This document shows positions 1 through 10,783 of a DNA stretch of 24,132 nt, piece after piece; positions within the stretch are counted from its first letter, which is position 1, and each line of letters starts with the position of its first letter. The position numbers were made by a program, and so were the translations under genes. The DNA lies in assembly GCA_905397405.1 (NCBI GenBank), contig CAJPVJ010000499.1, forward strand, positions 1-24,132. The letters are read 5' to 3'. The notes under the pieces were generated by a model. It made no database searches and was not told the origin of the DNA. It saw nothing but the letters and a program-made list of their open reading frames with translations. The stretch is from Oppiella nova. Taxonomy: Eukaryota > Arthropoda > Arachnida > Sarcoptiformes > Oppiidae.

Positions 1-1926
1 CCGGAAAGTCCTATTTATGTGAAGGAGAGCTTCTTCATGCGACTCATGAGGCACTTGGCGTCACCCGTTCACGGAGGGGGAGGGGGTGGCGGTCGGCCAG
101 GGGTGCACTCGAACCGCAATTCCTACTCCTCTTCGGAACAAACGCCGAATTCAACGCTTCAAAGGCGGCGATCAAAGCGCCAATCATTTCACTCTTCGGC
201 ATCCAATGGCGACATCGCTAGACATCAGACATATATCATCGATCAAAGCCATAACAACACCCAAAGCCTACACCGGAACCACTGCTCGACAGTGGCCGCC
301 AACGGCTATGAGATACCGGCCGTCTGTGGCATCAAAAATCACGGCAACACCTGCTTCATGACAGCTATCATCCAATGCCTGTGCAATACGGACCTATTGG
401 CCGAGTACTTCGTCATGAACCACTACAGGGTCGACCTCCAGAGCCATAACAAACTGCACGCCAGAAAGTATGGCACAAAAGGCGAGCTGACGGAACAGTT
501 GGCGCTGTTGTTGAAGTCGTTGTGGTCGTGTATGTACTCGAGTGAGATCTCCAGCAAATTCAAGACATTGATGGCTAAGTACAGCGCCCAATACGACGGC
601 AGTGACCAACACGACGCCCAGGAGTTCCTGCTATGGCTTCTCGACAAATGCCACGAAGACCTCAATATCGCCAATAAAAAGAAGTATAAGAAGATTAAAG
701 TGAGTGACCATTGGATTGATGTACTCTTTTGAAACTTATTTTTTATTGCTATTTAGTGTTGAGTTAATTGATATTTTTGAATAAATGTTCCTATAATTTA
801 ATAATTGTAGACATGGCATGGATTAGATGACAAATTTGTTTTTGTCATTTGTTTGATGTTTGACAACAGTTGTGATAAAAGGGTTGACTGTTTTTGAAAT
901 GAAAGTTTTATGTTTCAAATAATAGTTGAGATCTAAATTCAGTTTTTTTTAATTAAGTCTTCATTTGTTTCTACACTAGAAAATCCTTTTTGAAGTTTTT
1001 AATCTCTTATTTGCGTTCAATTATCTCACGAATTGAATTGTTTTTGATTACACGTCTCTCTCTCTCTCTCTCCCTCTCCCTCTCTCTCTCCCTCTCTCTC
1101 TCCCAAATTTTATCACAAGTTTTGGTATTTTTTTGAAGAGTTTTTTGAATTCATATGAATGTAATTGTGATAAATGCGATACACATTACTTGTAGCAATA
1201 AATACAGTTAAGAATGGTATGCAATTATTTGCCAATTAAATGCATGATTTTTGTTTATTTCCGATTATACCGATCGATGAATTTGTTTTGTTGAATCATA
1301 AATGTGTTATCAGTGTATTTTGGCGTTTGCTTTGCGCTGAATACAAGTCAAGAGACTTGTTGTCAAACAGCGCTGTAATCCACGGCTGATATGCTGAGAA
1401 ATTTATGGCTTTATTATAATTATCTATGGATTTCTTTGGCAGTGTTTCCAGTCTTTTACAGTCCATTCAATTTTTATAGCAGATATTACTCTCTGATAAG
1501 TTATACATAGTGTTTGTATTTTACGTAATCGTTTCCATAATTTATATTCACTTGATAGACATCTGAGGCTAAAGCAAATAAAAAATTATTAAATTATATT
1601 TTCATACAATTCATGCAATTCTTGAGTCTTCCCGATGAATGTCAGTATTTGTAGCGTTTATGAATACATTATATGCTTATATATTAATTAAATATATTAT
1701 ATTTGTTTTACTTAAATGAACTGTAATTAAATGAATTATTTTTATTGAGAATTTTAATGATTATTTATTATTTATTAATATTAATATTAATATTCAAACA
1801 GTCAATTGAGTCTTATTTGCGCTTAGTTTCAATGAATTGTATCATTAGATGTTTATTCAGTCGAGAGTTCAATGAATTAAGAATTGATTTCAATTAAGAC
1901 TAATGAATGCAAGACAAGAATAATAT
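1..1926 (+). repeat. Tandem duplication, copy 1 (USP catalytic exon plus intron)
   Basis: This block matches 1928-3853 base for base apart from scattered substitutions and small indels. It holds the Cys-box exon (to donor GT at 700) and about 1.2 kb of the following AT-rich intron. Against copy 2 the exon differs by three amino acids (Ser/Tyr in NSYSSSEQ, Ser/Arg in LQSHNK, Asp/Glu in QYDGSD) plus several silent changes. Intron differences include the length of a CT tract and short indels. The intron never reaches an acceptor before copy 2 starts. Confidence 0.95.
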
Positions 1927-4900
1927 ACCGGAAAGTCCTATTTATGTGAAGGAGAGCTTCTTCATGCGACTCATGAGGCACTTGGCGTCACCCGTTCACG
2001 GAGGGGGAGGGGGTGGCGGTCGGCCAGGGGTGCACTCGAACCGCAATTCCTACTACTCTTCGGAACAAACGCCGAATTCAACGCTTCAAAGGCGGCGATC
2101 AAAGCGCCAATCATTTCACTCCTCGGCATCCAATGGCGACATCGCTAGACATCAGACATATATCATCGATCAAAGCCATAACAACACCCAAAGCCTACAT
2201 CGGAACCACTGCTCGACAGTGGCCGCCAACGGCTATGAGATACCGGCCGTCTGTGGCATCAAAAATCACGGCAACACCTGCTTCATGACAGCTATCATCC
2301 AATGCCTCTGCAATACGGACCTATTGGCCGAGTACTTCGTCATGAACCACTACAGGGTCGACCTCCAGAGGCATAACAAACTGCACGCCAGAAAGTATGG
2401 CACCAAAGGCGAGCTCACGGAACAGTTAGCGCTCTTGTTGAAGTCGTTGTGGTCGTGTATGTACTCGAGTGAGATCTCCAGCAAATTCAAGACATTGATG
2501 GCTAAGTACAGCGCCCAATACGAGGGCAGTGACCAACACGACGCCCAGGAGTTCCTGCTATGGCTTCTCGACAAATGCCACGAAGACCTCAATATCGCCA
2601 ATAAGAAGAAGTATAAGAAGATTAAAGTGAGTGACCATTGGATTGAAACTTATTTTTTATTGCTATTTAGTGTTGAGTTAATTGATATTTTTAAATAAAT
2701 GTTGCTATAATTTAATAATTTTAGACATGGCATGGATTAGATGACAAATTTGTTTTTGCCATTTGTTTGATGTTTGACCACAAATTAGTTTTGATATAAG
2801 CGTTGACTGTTTTTGAAATGAAAGTTTTATGTTATGTTTCAAATAATAGTTGAGATCTAAATTCAGTTTTTTAATTAAGTCTTCATTTGTTTCTACACTA
2901 GAAAATCCTTTTTGAAGTTTTTAATCTCTTATTTGCGTTCAATTATCTCACCAATTGAATTGTTTTTGATTACACGTCTCTCTCTCTCTCTCTCTCCCTC
3001 TCTCTCTCCCAAATTTTATCACAAGTTTTGGTATTTTTTGAAGAGTTTTTTGAATTCATATGAATGTAATTGTGATAAATGCGATACACATTACTTGTAG
3101 CAATAAATACAGTTAAGAATGCAATTATTTGCCAATTAAATGCATGATTTTTGTTTATTTCCGATTATACCGATCGATGAATTTGTTTTGTTGAATCATA
3201 AATGTGTTATCAGTTTATTTTGGCGTTTGCTTTGCGCTGAATACAAGTCAAGAGACTTGTTGTCAAACAGCGCTGTAATCCACGGCTGATATGCTGAGAA
3301 ATTTATGGCTTTATTATAATTATGCTATTCTTTTGACTCTTATCTATGGATTTCTTTGGCAGTGTTTCCAGTCTTTTACAGTCCATTCAATTTTTATAGC
3401 AGATATTACTCTCTGATAAGTTATACACAGTGTTTGTAGTTTACGTAATCGTTTCCATAATTTATATTCTCGACTCACTTGATAGACATCTGAGGCTAAA
3501 GCAAATAAAAAATTATTAAATTATATTTTCATACAATTAATGCAATTCTTGAGTCTTCCCGATGAATGTCAGTATTTGAAGCGTTTATGAATACATTATA
3601 TGCTTATATATTAATTAAATATATTATATTTGTTTTACTTAAATGAATTGTAATTAAATGAATTATTTTTATTGAGAATTTTAATGATTATTTATTATTT
3701 ATTAATATTAATATTAATATTCAAATAGTCAATTGAGTCTTATTTGCGCTTAGTTTCAATGAATTGTATCATTAGATGTTTATTCAGTCGAGAGTTCAAT
3801 GAATTAAGAATTGATTTCAATTAAGACTAATGAATGCAAGACAAGAATAATATGTAGTTTAGTATTGTTAGCATAAAAATACTATAGATAAACAATAATT
3901 GTTGCATGTTTAAGGGTTTAATGTATGTCTTGAATTTGAAAAGTGATTTCTAATCTATAATTGTCTTGAGAGCCCACACATGACATGAGAAAATAACTAT
4001 TCATTTGAAAGTCATTAGTAAACAAATTGCATACAATTGTTAACAAACTAAACAAACACGGATTGAAAACAACAAAAAAACTTTTTTAAAGAGCTTTATG
4101 TTTGCATAACAAGTGGTGATTAAAAATAGATATAAAAACATTTGTATGTCTTATCTGATGGCAGGGTTTGTCTCACAACCGGACGGACGAGCTGATAGCG
4201 GCCGAGACACTGGCCAATCACATGCGATGCAACAGTAGTTTCATTCACGACTTATTTCAGGCACAGTTGAGGTCGTCGCTGGTGTGCCGTTCCTGCGGCA
4301 AACACAGCAACACATTCGACCCATACCTATGCCTGTCCCTACCGGTGCCCACGCGGCTCACGCACACGCTATTAGTGAACGCCGTGTTTCTCGACCGACG
4401 CCCGCGAGTGGTAAATGAGTTGTCTTTTTGAGAGTGTTTTCTATGATTTTTAATGTCTTTTTGTGTCCTTTGACGGCACCGTTAGGTTCAAAACGGTGTG
4501 TCCATCGAGTCTTTGGCCACAATACGCGAACTGCGGGATAAAATCAGCCGTTTGTTGAAAATACCAGAGAAACAGTTGGTTCTGTTGATGACCGGCGAGG
4601 ACTTCGGTCTCAAAGAGTTGGCGAAAGACACGGATATAGTCCAGGAGACCGTCGAAGACATGCAAGAGATATACGCGTTGGAGACACCAAAACCACAGCC
4701 CAACTATCCCGTCACTAATAGTAGCGGCGGTGCGTCCGGTGCGGAACAGCAGCTGACACTCGTGTGGACCAATCGGGTAGGCATTGGAAATCAGGGAAAG
4801 ATATTCGGCTCAGTATTCTCGGCGCTGGTGTCCCGCGAGGCCTCCTATAAACAGATCCAATTGGATGTGTTGAACGGTATGCGGTCGCTCTTGAAACGGG

Positions 4901-6598
4901 ACATCGACTTGAGTGGTGTCGGCGCCGGTATGAACCTAAGGCTGCGAGTGATCGGCGGTATTCCCGGGAAGTCCTATTTGCCCGAAGACGTGGACCATCC
5001 GCTGTACGTCCAGACGGTTGACAAAGCGTTGATCGGCAGCGAGGATAAGGAGTATAGAGGACCTGTTCACCTGAAGCTAGTGGTTGAATGGGATCTGGAC
5101 GTGAGAGACAGTCTGATTGTTGGCGGCGACCAAATGGATGAGCCGGTGGTCGACAGTTCGGTGGAGTTGGCGAAGGCTCGCTCCCAGAAGACCAATAGAG
5201 CCACACTTCGCGACTGCTTCGACATGTACTTCAAAGAGGAACGGGTGAGTCAATTGAGGCCAAAGTGTATGCCATTTATAGGTTAACTGTTGTTCGTTTG
5301 TGGGGACAGTTGGGTGCCGATAACGCGTGGATCTGTCCGTCGTGTAGGCGCCGACAGCAGTGCACCAAAAAGCTGAGCCTATGGTCCGTCCCCGACATCT
5401 TCATCATACATCTGAAACGCTTCCGACAGTCATCGCAATCGCAACGAAATAAAGTCACGACACAAGTAGTGTTCCCTCAAAACGGTTTGGGTATGTCGTG
5501 CCAGAGATCCCTTTCTCCAACAGTTGTGATTAAAATGTTGGTTCCCATTGATTACAGAGATGAGCGCCTACATAGCGCCCCGGTATGTGTCTCAGACGAA
5601 CGGAACCATAAACAACGGTCTGCCGGCTCTGTGGTCGCCGTGGAAGAGGTCGCGTATGTTTAGCCGACTGAACCGTACGGACGATAATACTTATGATTTG
5701 TACGCCGTTTGCAATCATAAGGGAAATATGCAGAGCGGCCACTACACCGGTATGTCCTCTCACTCACACATCCCTATCCACCATAATCTCAATTATATAA
5801 TGCCTTTCCATGTGTGGAACAGCCCATTGCCGGAACCCAATCGACAACTGCTGGTATCTGTTCGACGACACGAAAGTAGTTCCGGTGACCGAGTCGTCGA
5901 TCATAACGGCCGACGCCTACATCCTATTCTATCAGCGCAGTAGCCTATCGTCAGCCCTGTCCTCCTGTGCGTCGTCCTCCACGTCCGGCTACAGTAGCTC
6001 TGCCAGCAGTTACTACAGCGATCACTGGGCCTTCCGAATGCCGCCGTTTAACTACTGGTCCCCCAAAGCCAGCAAAAGTCACGACAACTTGTCGTCCGAA
6101 GTTGTGGTCAAAGGTTAGTCCTTTGATACCATTAGCTATAAGTTGACGTATTTTATCATTAATTGATGTATTGTTTGACAAATAGAGAGAATTAGTGCCA
6201 AAAGCGTGAGCACAACACCGCCGACGCCCAGCGCCCCGACCACAGCCGCCTCCGGCGCCCCCCTCGACACTCGCCGATGCTATGCAAGCCTGCCTTCAAA
6301 GACAACTCAAATCAAATCTAAGTCATTGCAAACCGACACCAAAACAATAACACAAACCAATAACACGACGACTCGCGAGTCGATTAGCGATAGGCCAACA
6401 CCGGCGCCAATGAGCGTCCAATGCATTAATAGTAATAATGATCACAAACTCAATGATACCAATCGTTGGACACTTCCTGAGCCGAAATACGTAAGCGATG
6501 TGTCGGTGGTTCCCAACGAGTCCGATAAGACGGCGGTGTGTCTGCCGGCGCCCCTTAAGCCCGATACTAGCAAATACTGGGCCATCACTTCGGTCTAA
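1..6598 (+). CDS. USP31/USP43-type ubiquitin carboxyl-terminal hydrolase (5' partial)
   Basis: Cysteine protease expected to remove ubiquitin from proteins. Exons by hand: <1-699 (copy 1) or about 1928-2626 (copy 2), 4165-4410, 4486-5244, 5310-5490, 5558-5749, 5823-6113, 6186-6598 (stop TAA). All have GT-AG introns and matching phases. The Cys box NHGNTCFM has catalytic Cys codons at 352-354 and 2279-2281. QHDAQEFLLWLLD is the conserved Gln/Asp region. Two zinc-knuckle CxxC pairs follow (CRSC in exon 4165-4410, CPSC in exon 5310-5490). The His box GHYTAHCRNPIDNCWYLFDD is assembled across the 5749/5823 junction. The 4486-5244 exon holds a ubiquitin-like insert inside the catalytic domain, and a SDHW motif after the domain also recalls USP31/USP43. 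The Ser/Thr-rich tail is shorter than in human USP31/43. The first exon has a Gly run (about residue 20). The true start lies left of the window or is lost. The catalytic exon occurs twice, so the gene model is ambiguous there. Confidence 0.9.
1054..1103 (+). repeat. CT-rich microsatellite (copy 1 intron)
   Basis: Pyrimidine (CT)n tract with CCCT interruptions in the USP intron. The homologous tract at 2976-3010 is shorter, so the two copies differ in repeat length as alleles or diverged duplicates would. Confidence 0.85.
1928..3853 (+). repeat. Tandem duplication, copy 2 (USP catalytic exon plus intron)
   Basis: Second copy of the 1-1926 block, offset 1,927 bp at both ends and at the splice donor (700 versus 2627). 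It continues into unique intron after 3853 and so connects to the exon at 4165. The junction at 1926/1928 joins intron sequence directly to the inside or start of the exon, with no polypyrimidine tract or normal acceptor before it. This makes copy 2 difficult to splice as it stands. Copy 2 carries an extra segment near 3323-3342 and near 3468-3475 that copy 1 lacks. It could be an allelic copy placed in tandem, or a recent true duplication. Confidence 0.95.
2976..3010 (+). repeat. CT-rich microsatellite (copy 2 intron)
   Basis: Counterpart of the 1054-1103 tract, shorter and with fewer CCCT interruptions. It lies downstream of the copy 2 exon, far from any splice acceptor. Confidence 0.85.
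3854..4164 (+). other. USP intron, unique part
   Basis: Single-copy AT-rich end of the intron. It ends in a GATGGCAG acceptor immediately before the exon that encodes GLSHNRTDEL. I see no other feature in it. Confidence 0.8.
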
Positions 6599-7920
6599 CC
6601 ACTAACCGCTCACTGAGTGGAACGACTGACAGATGTGGTCACTGTCTGACTGTCTGTCGGTCACATAAACCCCAAACCGAGTCCTCATGTAATCAAATAC
6701 GCGATCCGTACGAACAAAACGAGTTTTAAATACAAAACACAAAACAAGAGTTAATTTAATGAATGAATTATTTTTTGAATGAATGCCTGAATCGTACGAA
6801 CGATGAATATATAAATTGTTTATAATATGAATTCCTCTTCATTCCATCCTATAATACCGGTTCCAATGAAACGACAAAAAAGCATTTAATTTTGCACTAA
6901 ATATATGTTTTTATAATTATAATTACATTCCTATTGAAACGAAACGAAACAAACGATTTGTTTTTAAACAAGTATTCAAGAATTGAATGAATTTTTTCGG
7001 ACAAAATTCTTACGAAACAGAATATTCTGTTGTTTTTAGTCAACTATACGATAGCATAATGTTTGGAGTATTACTCGAAGTTATTATTCAAATAATAATT
7101 AGTCAATAAATTTTAGTATTAAATATAATACATATTACTAGCGATTAGTGTTCGACTAAATCCATAATTAGTGTACAATTTTCAAGCGTTTTTAGACTCA
7201 CTTAAGATTAGCATTGATTTGAAACAAAACAATTGGATTTTTAGGAGAGTTTTTAGCGTTCAATATCATAAACGGCCAAAACATGTGTTTTCAGTGTATT
7301 TATGGCCAAAAACCAGTTGCGGCCAAACATTCGCCTCAATTTGCTCACCATTTGTGACACCCATTCCCCACACAAACCAAACAAATGTCTGACGCCTTGA
7401 CTGTCACGCGTGGGAAGTGACCGGTGGACCAGTGGTTCGCCACAACTATTTTAGGGACAGCTAGTCATGAGTTAGTCATTACATTCACACAAACGTTAAG
7501 TGCAATTGCGAGCCATAGGACACCCCTTCCCACCCGATTGAGGCGTTCAGACATTAATTATGATTGCATTCCATTGGAAATATTGATTATTATTATGTTT
7601 ATTACCGATTATTACTATATTTTGTGTTTTTTTCATATTTTTATTAAAGCGGTTGTGATTATAATGAGAGAGAATTATGTAATGTTATTGAATAGAGTTA
7701 TGATATATTGTATTATAACACAAGAGTTTACGAAAAGAGTTGTTTGAATTGTTTTTTAAATTTATTTAATTTATGTTTTCATTCATCCGAATGACACGAA
7801 CTCTAAAGTCTATTGTAAATACAAATCACACGAAATGCAAACAAAATGTTAATAAAACTTATATTTAATTTAAATTATTAACGAAATAATTTGTAAACTA
7901 TTTATTCAATTTCCTAATCA
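6599..7920. other. Convergent spacer / 3' UTRs of USP gene and ECSIT
   Basis: AT-rich stretch between two converging genes. Candidate plus-strand AATAAA signals are at 7105-7110 and 7851-7856. A minus-strand AATAAA (TTTATT at 7901-7906) lies 15-20 bp past the ECSIT stop. Short open frames here start at non-ATG codons and show no recognisable protein, so I call no gene. Confidence 0.6.
7901..7906 (-). promoter_or_regulatory. Polyadenylation signal of ECSIT
   Basis: TTTATT on the plus strand reads AATAAA on the minus strand, about 15 bp after the ECSIT stop codon (TAA at 7923-7921). This implies a very short 3' UTR. Confidence 0.5.
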
Positions 7921-9507
7921 TTATGTCGTTTGGACCGCACTTTGCGTGTCCGACGGCTGATCACCGCCACCGCCATCACTGGTCGTCTGTATGTCAGTCG
8001 CCGTTCCCTTCAGCGTAAACACGACGGGAAGTGTCTTTAGCTTAGGATTCGTGGCCTGAAGTAAGCGAATCCACGACAAGAGTGAGTCGCGACTGGAAGT
8101 GCCGGTCGCGCAGACGGCCAGCACTTTGCCATCGTCTTGGATGTGGATGTTCTTCATTGGCGACAACGACTCACTCTTGTCTTCCTTCCCGAACGTCGAC
8201 AACGGAATGGACGACACGTCTGAAGGGATCCAATCATTAGTGCCACAAATGTGTGGACAAACACCTTATGAACTGACCGTTGAGTTCGTCGTTATCGAGC
8301 AGATCGTCGTCTCTATTATAGACCGGATTTGGATTATTGGCGCGAAGTATGAAGTAAGTGATGGAAACCATTCGCAGCCACACTTTGAAGGGCCCCTCCA
8401 CGTACACCGTCTCCCCGTCCAACAGCTCCCACACGATCTCCCTCTGTGTGGGCGACTGACCCGAGACTATCCATGTCTTGTCCAGCGAACTCTCCACTTG
8501 AGCCGTCTGTTCAACGAATATCACATCTATTTATTGGTGAAATGCTCTCAAAAACCACTGACCGATAGGACACTGATCTTCGTCTGGACGTCAATACACA
8601 TGCGTTTGATGGCCAACAGCGCCAACTCGAGCGCGTCGTTCGGTAAGGGGTCGGGCATTGGGAAGGGGTTGGCGTTTCTGAATTTGGTCATCCAGTATGT
8701 CATTCGCGCGCATTTACGCCACGGAGACGAGTATTTGCTGAATATCTCGATAATCAATGTCTCCATCTCCTTGTCCGGCATTATGCCTACCCGTCCCCAC
8801 ACACACACACAACCAACCAATCAATTAGACATTTAGCGCACAAAGTGTCTGTCCGTATGAACACACATACCATTGGTCTCCATAGCGCAGAGTATCTCAA
8901 CGGCTGTCCTCTGCTCCATGGGATGGTTGAAGAAGCCGGCGCTGAACATGTTGTCGGGTCTGAAGCGTCCCTTTGGGAAGACATTCATCAGCGCCTTATA
9001 GACCTCGAGATCCCTGTGAACGCCGTACTCCTTGAGGTACGGGAGGGCAGCGCTGATGAACTCCACGTATCCCTGTCTCCGGACGTGCTTATGGTTCTCG
9101 AAGTTGTCCACCACTTGCAGGAAGTGCTCCTTATGTCGGTCCGGGATCTCCTCGAAGAGTCTGCTCGCGAGTGTCACGTCCTTAGCCCTGACACCGGGGA
9201 TGGCGGCGTCCCTCCCGTCCCCTCCTTTCGGCTTACTTTTGCCCCATAAGTGCCGAGCGATGGGTCGACCACTCAATGGGTGTCTTAACACGTGGTCTGC
9301 AATGAGATGTGCTTTGAATTGCGNGGGGATGGCGGCGTCCCTCCCGTCCCCTCCTTTCGGCTTACTTTTGCCCCATAAGTGCCGAGCGATGGGTCGACCA
9401 CTCAATGGGTGTCTTAACACGTGGTCTGCAATGAGATGTGCTTTGAATTGCAGTTCAAATGCATTGACACTGCGATACATTTGTCGCATATATTGACTGA
9501 AATTCAT
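7921..9507 (-). CDS. ECSIT: ECSIT, complex I assembly / Toll signalling adaptor
   Basis: Mitochondrial complex I assembly factor, also described as a Toll/BMP signalling intermediate. Exons on the minus strand: 9507-8871, 8786-8563, 8506-8278, 8219-7921. Phases match at each junction. The start is ATG at 9507-9505. Family features are the pattern RRQGYVEFISAALPYLKEYG, FPKGRFRPDNMF and a long helical N-terminal domain, followed by VYVEGPFKVWL and a C-terminal block around SPMKNIHIQDDGKVLAVCATG. The N-terminus is basic with few acidic residues, as expected for mitochondrial import. Exon 1 contains a duplicated 127-bp block around an N at 9324. Removing the 129-bp excess leaves 1,260 nt, or 419 aa, close to human ECSIT (about 431). 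The 129-bp excess is a multiple of three, so the frame survives but the N codon gives an unknown residue. The third-exon acceptor (8507) was chosen by phase. An alternative acceptor at 8527 would need a weaker donor. Confidence 0.92.
9196..9322 (+). repeat. 127-bp direct repeat, copy A (in ECSIT exon 1)
   Basis: Identical over 127 bp to 9325-9451. Only a G and the single N of the window (9323-9324) separate the copies. This is the pattern of two contig ends that overlap but were joined by a gap character instead of being merged. Confidence 0.97.
9325..9451 (+). repeat. 127-bp direct repeat, copy B (in ECSIT exon 1)
   Basis: Perfect copy of 9196-9322. It runs into the unique start of ECSIT exon 1, so the N-terminal segment from QFKAHLIADH to GRDAAIP is encoded twice. 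Confidence 0.97.
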
Positions 9508-10009
9508 GGCTGAGTTTCAATTGATTTCATATATCGACTAAAAATAACTGATTTTATGTGTTATTTCTCCATATATTTCGCACAAACTATTGATTACATT
9601 ATAATTAACATGAATTGTAATTAAAATCAAAGACAATTTGTATGTTGTTTTCCGTAAAGACTTTTAAATAAATTTCGTAAACATTAGAAACAAAACCAAA
9701 AATAACGCCAAAAGGGGTGCAAAAGCCATGCATTGGAAACGCATTGCAAACACGTGTTAATCACATGACATACTGTGCCGTCATTTATGGACACAAAGTC
9801 TCACGTGTTTTGTCAATATTTACAACTATTTTGTGACACCTTTTGATTGGAAACACAGTTTGACTGCAATTAGCAGTCAATTGAGGGGACAATCAAATCA
9901 AATGCAATGCAAGTCTAACCACAAATCCAGTCAACCATTGTCTCCACACTCGTCGCACACCACTAACTGTCACTTGAATTGATCCAATCAGTGGCCGCTC
10001 ACACACGCA
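9508..10009. promoter_or_regulatory. Bidirectional promoter region, ECSIT / C6orf120 homologue
   Basis: About 500 bp between two diverging start codons. It holds CACGTG E-boxes at 9751-9756 and 9802-9807 and a CACATG site at 9762-9767. I see no convincing TATA box. Everything else is AT-rich and unremarkable. Confidence 0.5.
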
Positions 10010-10678
10010 ATGCAACCGACAATTGTCTCAACACTGACCACACTATATGTGATCCACGGGTGCCTTAAGACAATCGCCGCACTCAACGACCGCAACGTCT
10101 TGTTCAGGGAATCAGTGGACGGGTCGGTGGAGTCCGGGAACTACTCGTACTACTCGTACAACGGCGCCGACAAACTCCTACTGGTGCTGACCACCCATTC
10201 CGGTGACGCAGACCTCTATGTCTCGCAGTCGGACGCATCGGGACGTGCGATGAAACCGTTGTACGACTTCCCGGACCACGACCTCCAGAGTGTCACCTGT
10301 GGTGAGGATGTGGTGCGAGTGGACGACAACTTCCGGCGACCCATCGGTATCGCAGTCTACGGCCACCCGAGCCATGAGACGAGTCGATACACTCTCGACG
10401 TGATTGGCGTCCACTTCTTCGACGACTTGGACGCCACGGACGATAACTACGTCTTCGCCACCGACGATGAGCTCATCTCTTATGAGGAGTTCTTCGGCGA
10501 ACAGTTCCGCGGTTTGGATAATAAAGTGCCAAAAAGTCGCCACAAATCGGGCGACACTTCCGGTGCCCAGAAGGGGGCCAAAGAGGGCTCGGATGCGGAC
10601 AACGGGTCCGAGACCTGGGATTTCGTGATCAACCTGTTGGCCAACATTCTCCACATTCTTCTCGAAGCCATCCTTTGA
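10010..10678 (+). CDS. UPF0669 / C6orf120-like secreted protein
   Basis: Single-exon gene of 222 aa, ATG at 10010, stop TGA at 10676-10678. The first about 25 residues form a signal peptide with a hydrophobic core. The central domain carries the UPF0669 signature: GNYSYYSYNG, GDADLYVSQSD, SVTCGEDVVRVDDNFRRPIG and IAVYGHPSHE. After the domain comes an acidic and then charged linker. It ends in a short hydrophobic helix (WDFVINLLANILHILLEAIL) that matches the C-terminal hydrophobic end of human C6orf120, so the tail is a family trait and not an artefact. Human C6orf120 is a small secreted N-glycoprotein with reported effects on T-cell apoptosis; its molecular activity is unclear. An NYS sequon sits in the GNYSY motif. 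AATAAA at 10778-10783 lies about 100 bp past the stop. Confidence 0.9.
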   Translation: MQPTIVSTLTTLYVIHGCLKTIAALNDRNVLFRESVDGSVESGNYSYYSYNGADKLLLVLTTHSGDADLYVSQSDASGRAMKPLYDFPDHDLQSVTCGEDVVRVDDNFRRPIGIAVYGHPSHETSRYTLDVIGVHFFDDLDATDDNYVFATDDELISYEEFFGEQFRGLDNKVPKSRHKSGDTSGAQKGAKEGSDADNGSETWDFVINLLANILHILLEAIL

Positions 10679-10777
10679 GTGGTGAAGCAATTCATATGTA
10701 TTTATGACGAGAATTGTTAACAAATTGTGTATAAAATAATGTAATTTTTATTAAAGAGAGAAAACTATTGAATGCAA

Positions 10778-10783
10778 AATAAA
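10778..10783 (+). promoter_or_regulatory. Polyadenylation signal of C6orf120 homologue
   Basis: AATAAA about 100 bp after the stop codon, in an AT-rich 3' UTR. Confidence 0.55.

Noticed and set aside
2912-3100. Open frame of 62 codons in the copy 2 USP intron
   Set aside because: It crosses the CT microsatellite and is not preserved in copy 1, so it is non-coding.
1-3853. Mutually exclusive exons as a regulated splicing system in the USP gene
   Set aside because: The two exons are nearly identical in sequence and their introns are duplicated too, with no acceptor before copy 2. This does not look like diverged, regulated alternative exons.
4715-5206. Minus-strand open frame of 163 codons opposite the USP exon
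   Set aside because: Shadow of the plus-strand USP exon, rich in Arg/Pro/Ser, with no family resemblance.
7171-7747. Two plus-strand open frames downstream of the USP stop
   Set aside because: They begin at non-ATG codons, have AT-driven hydrophobic composition and no splice or family support; best read as 3' UTR or spacer.
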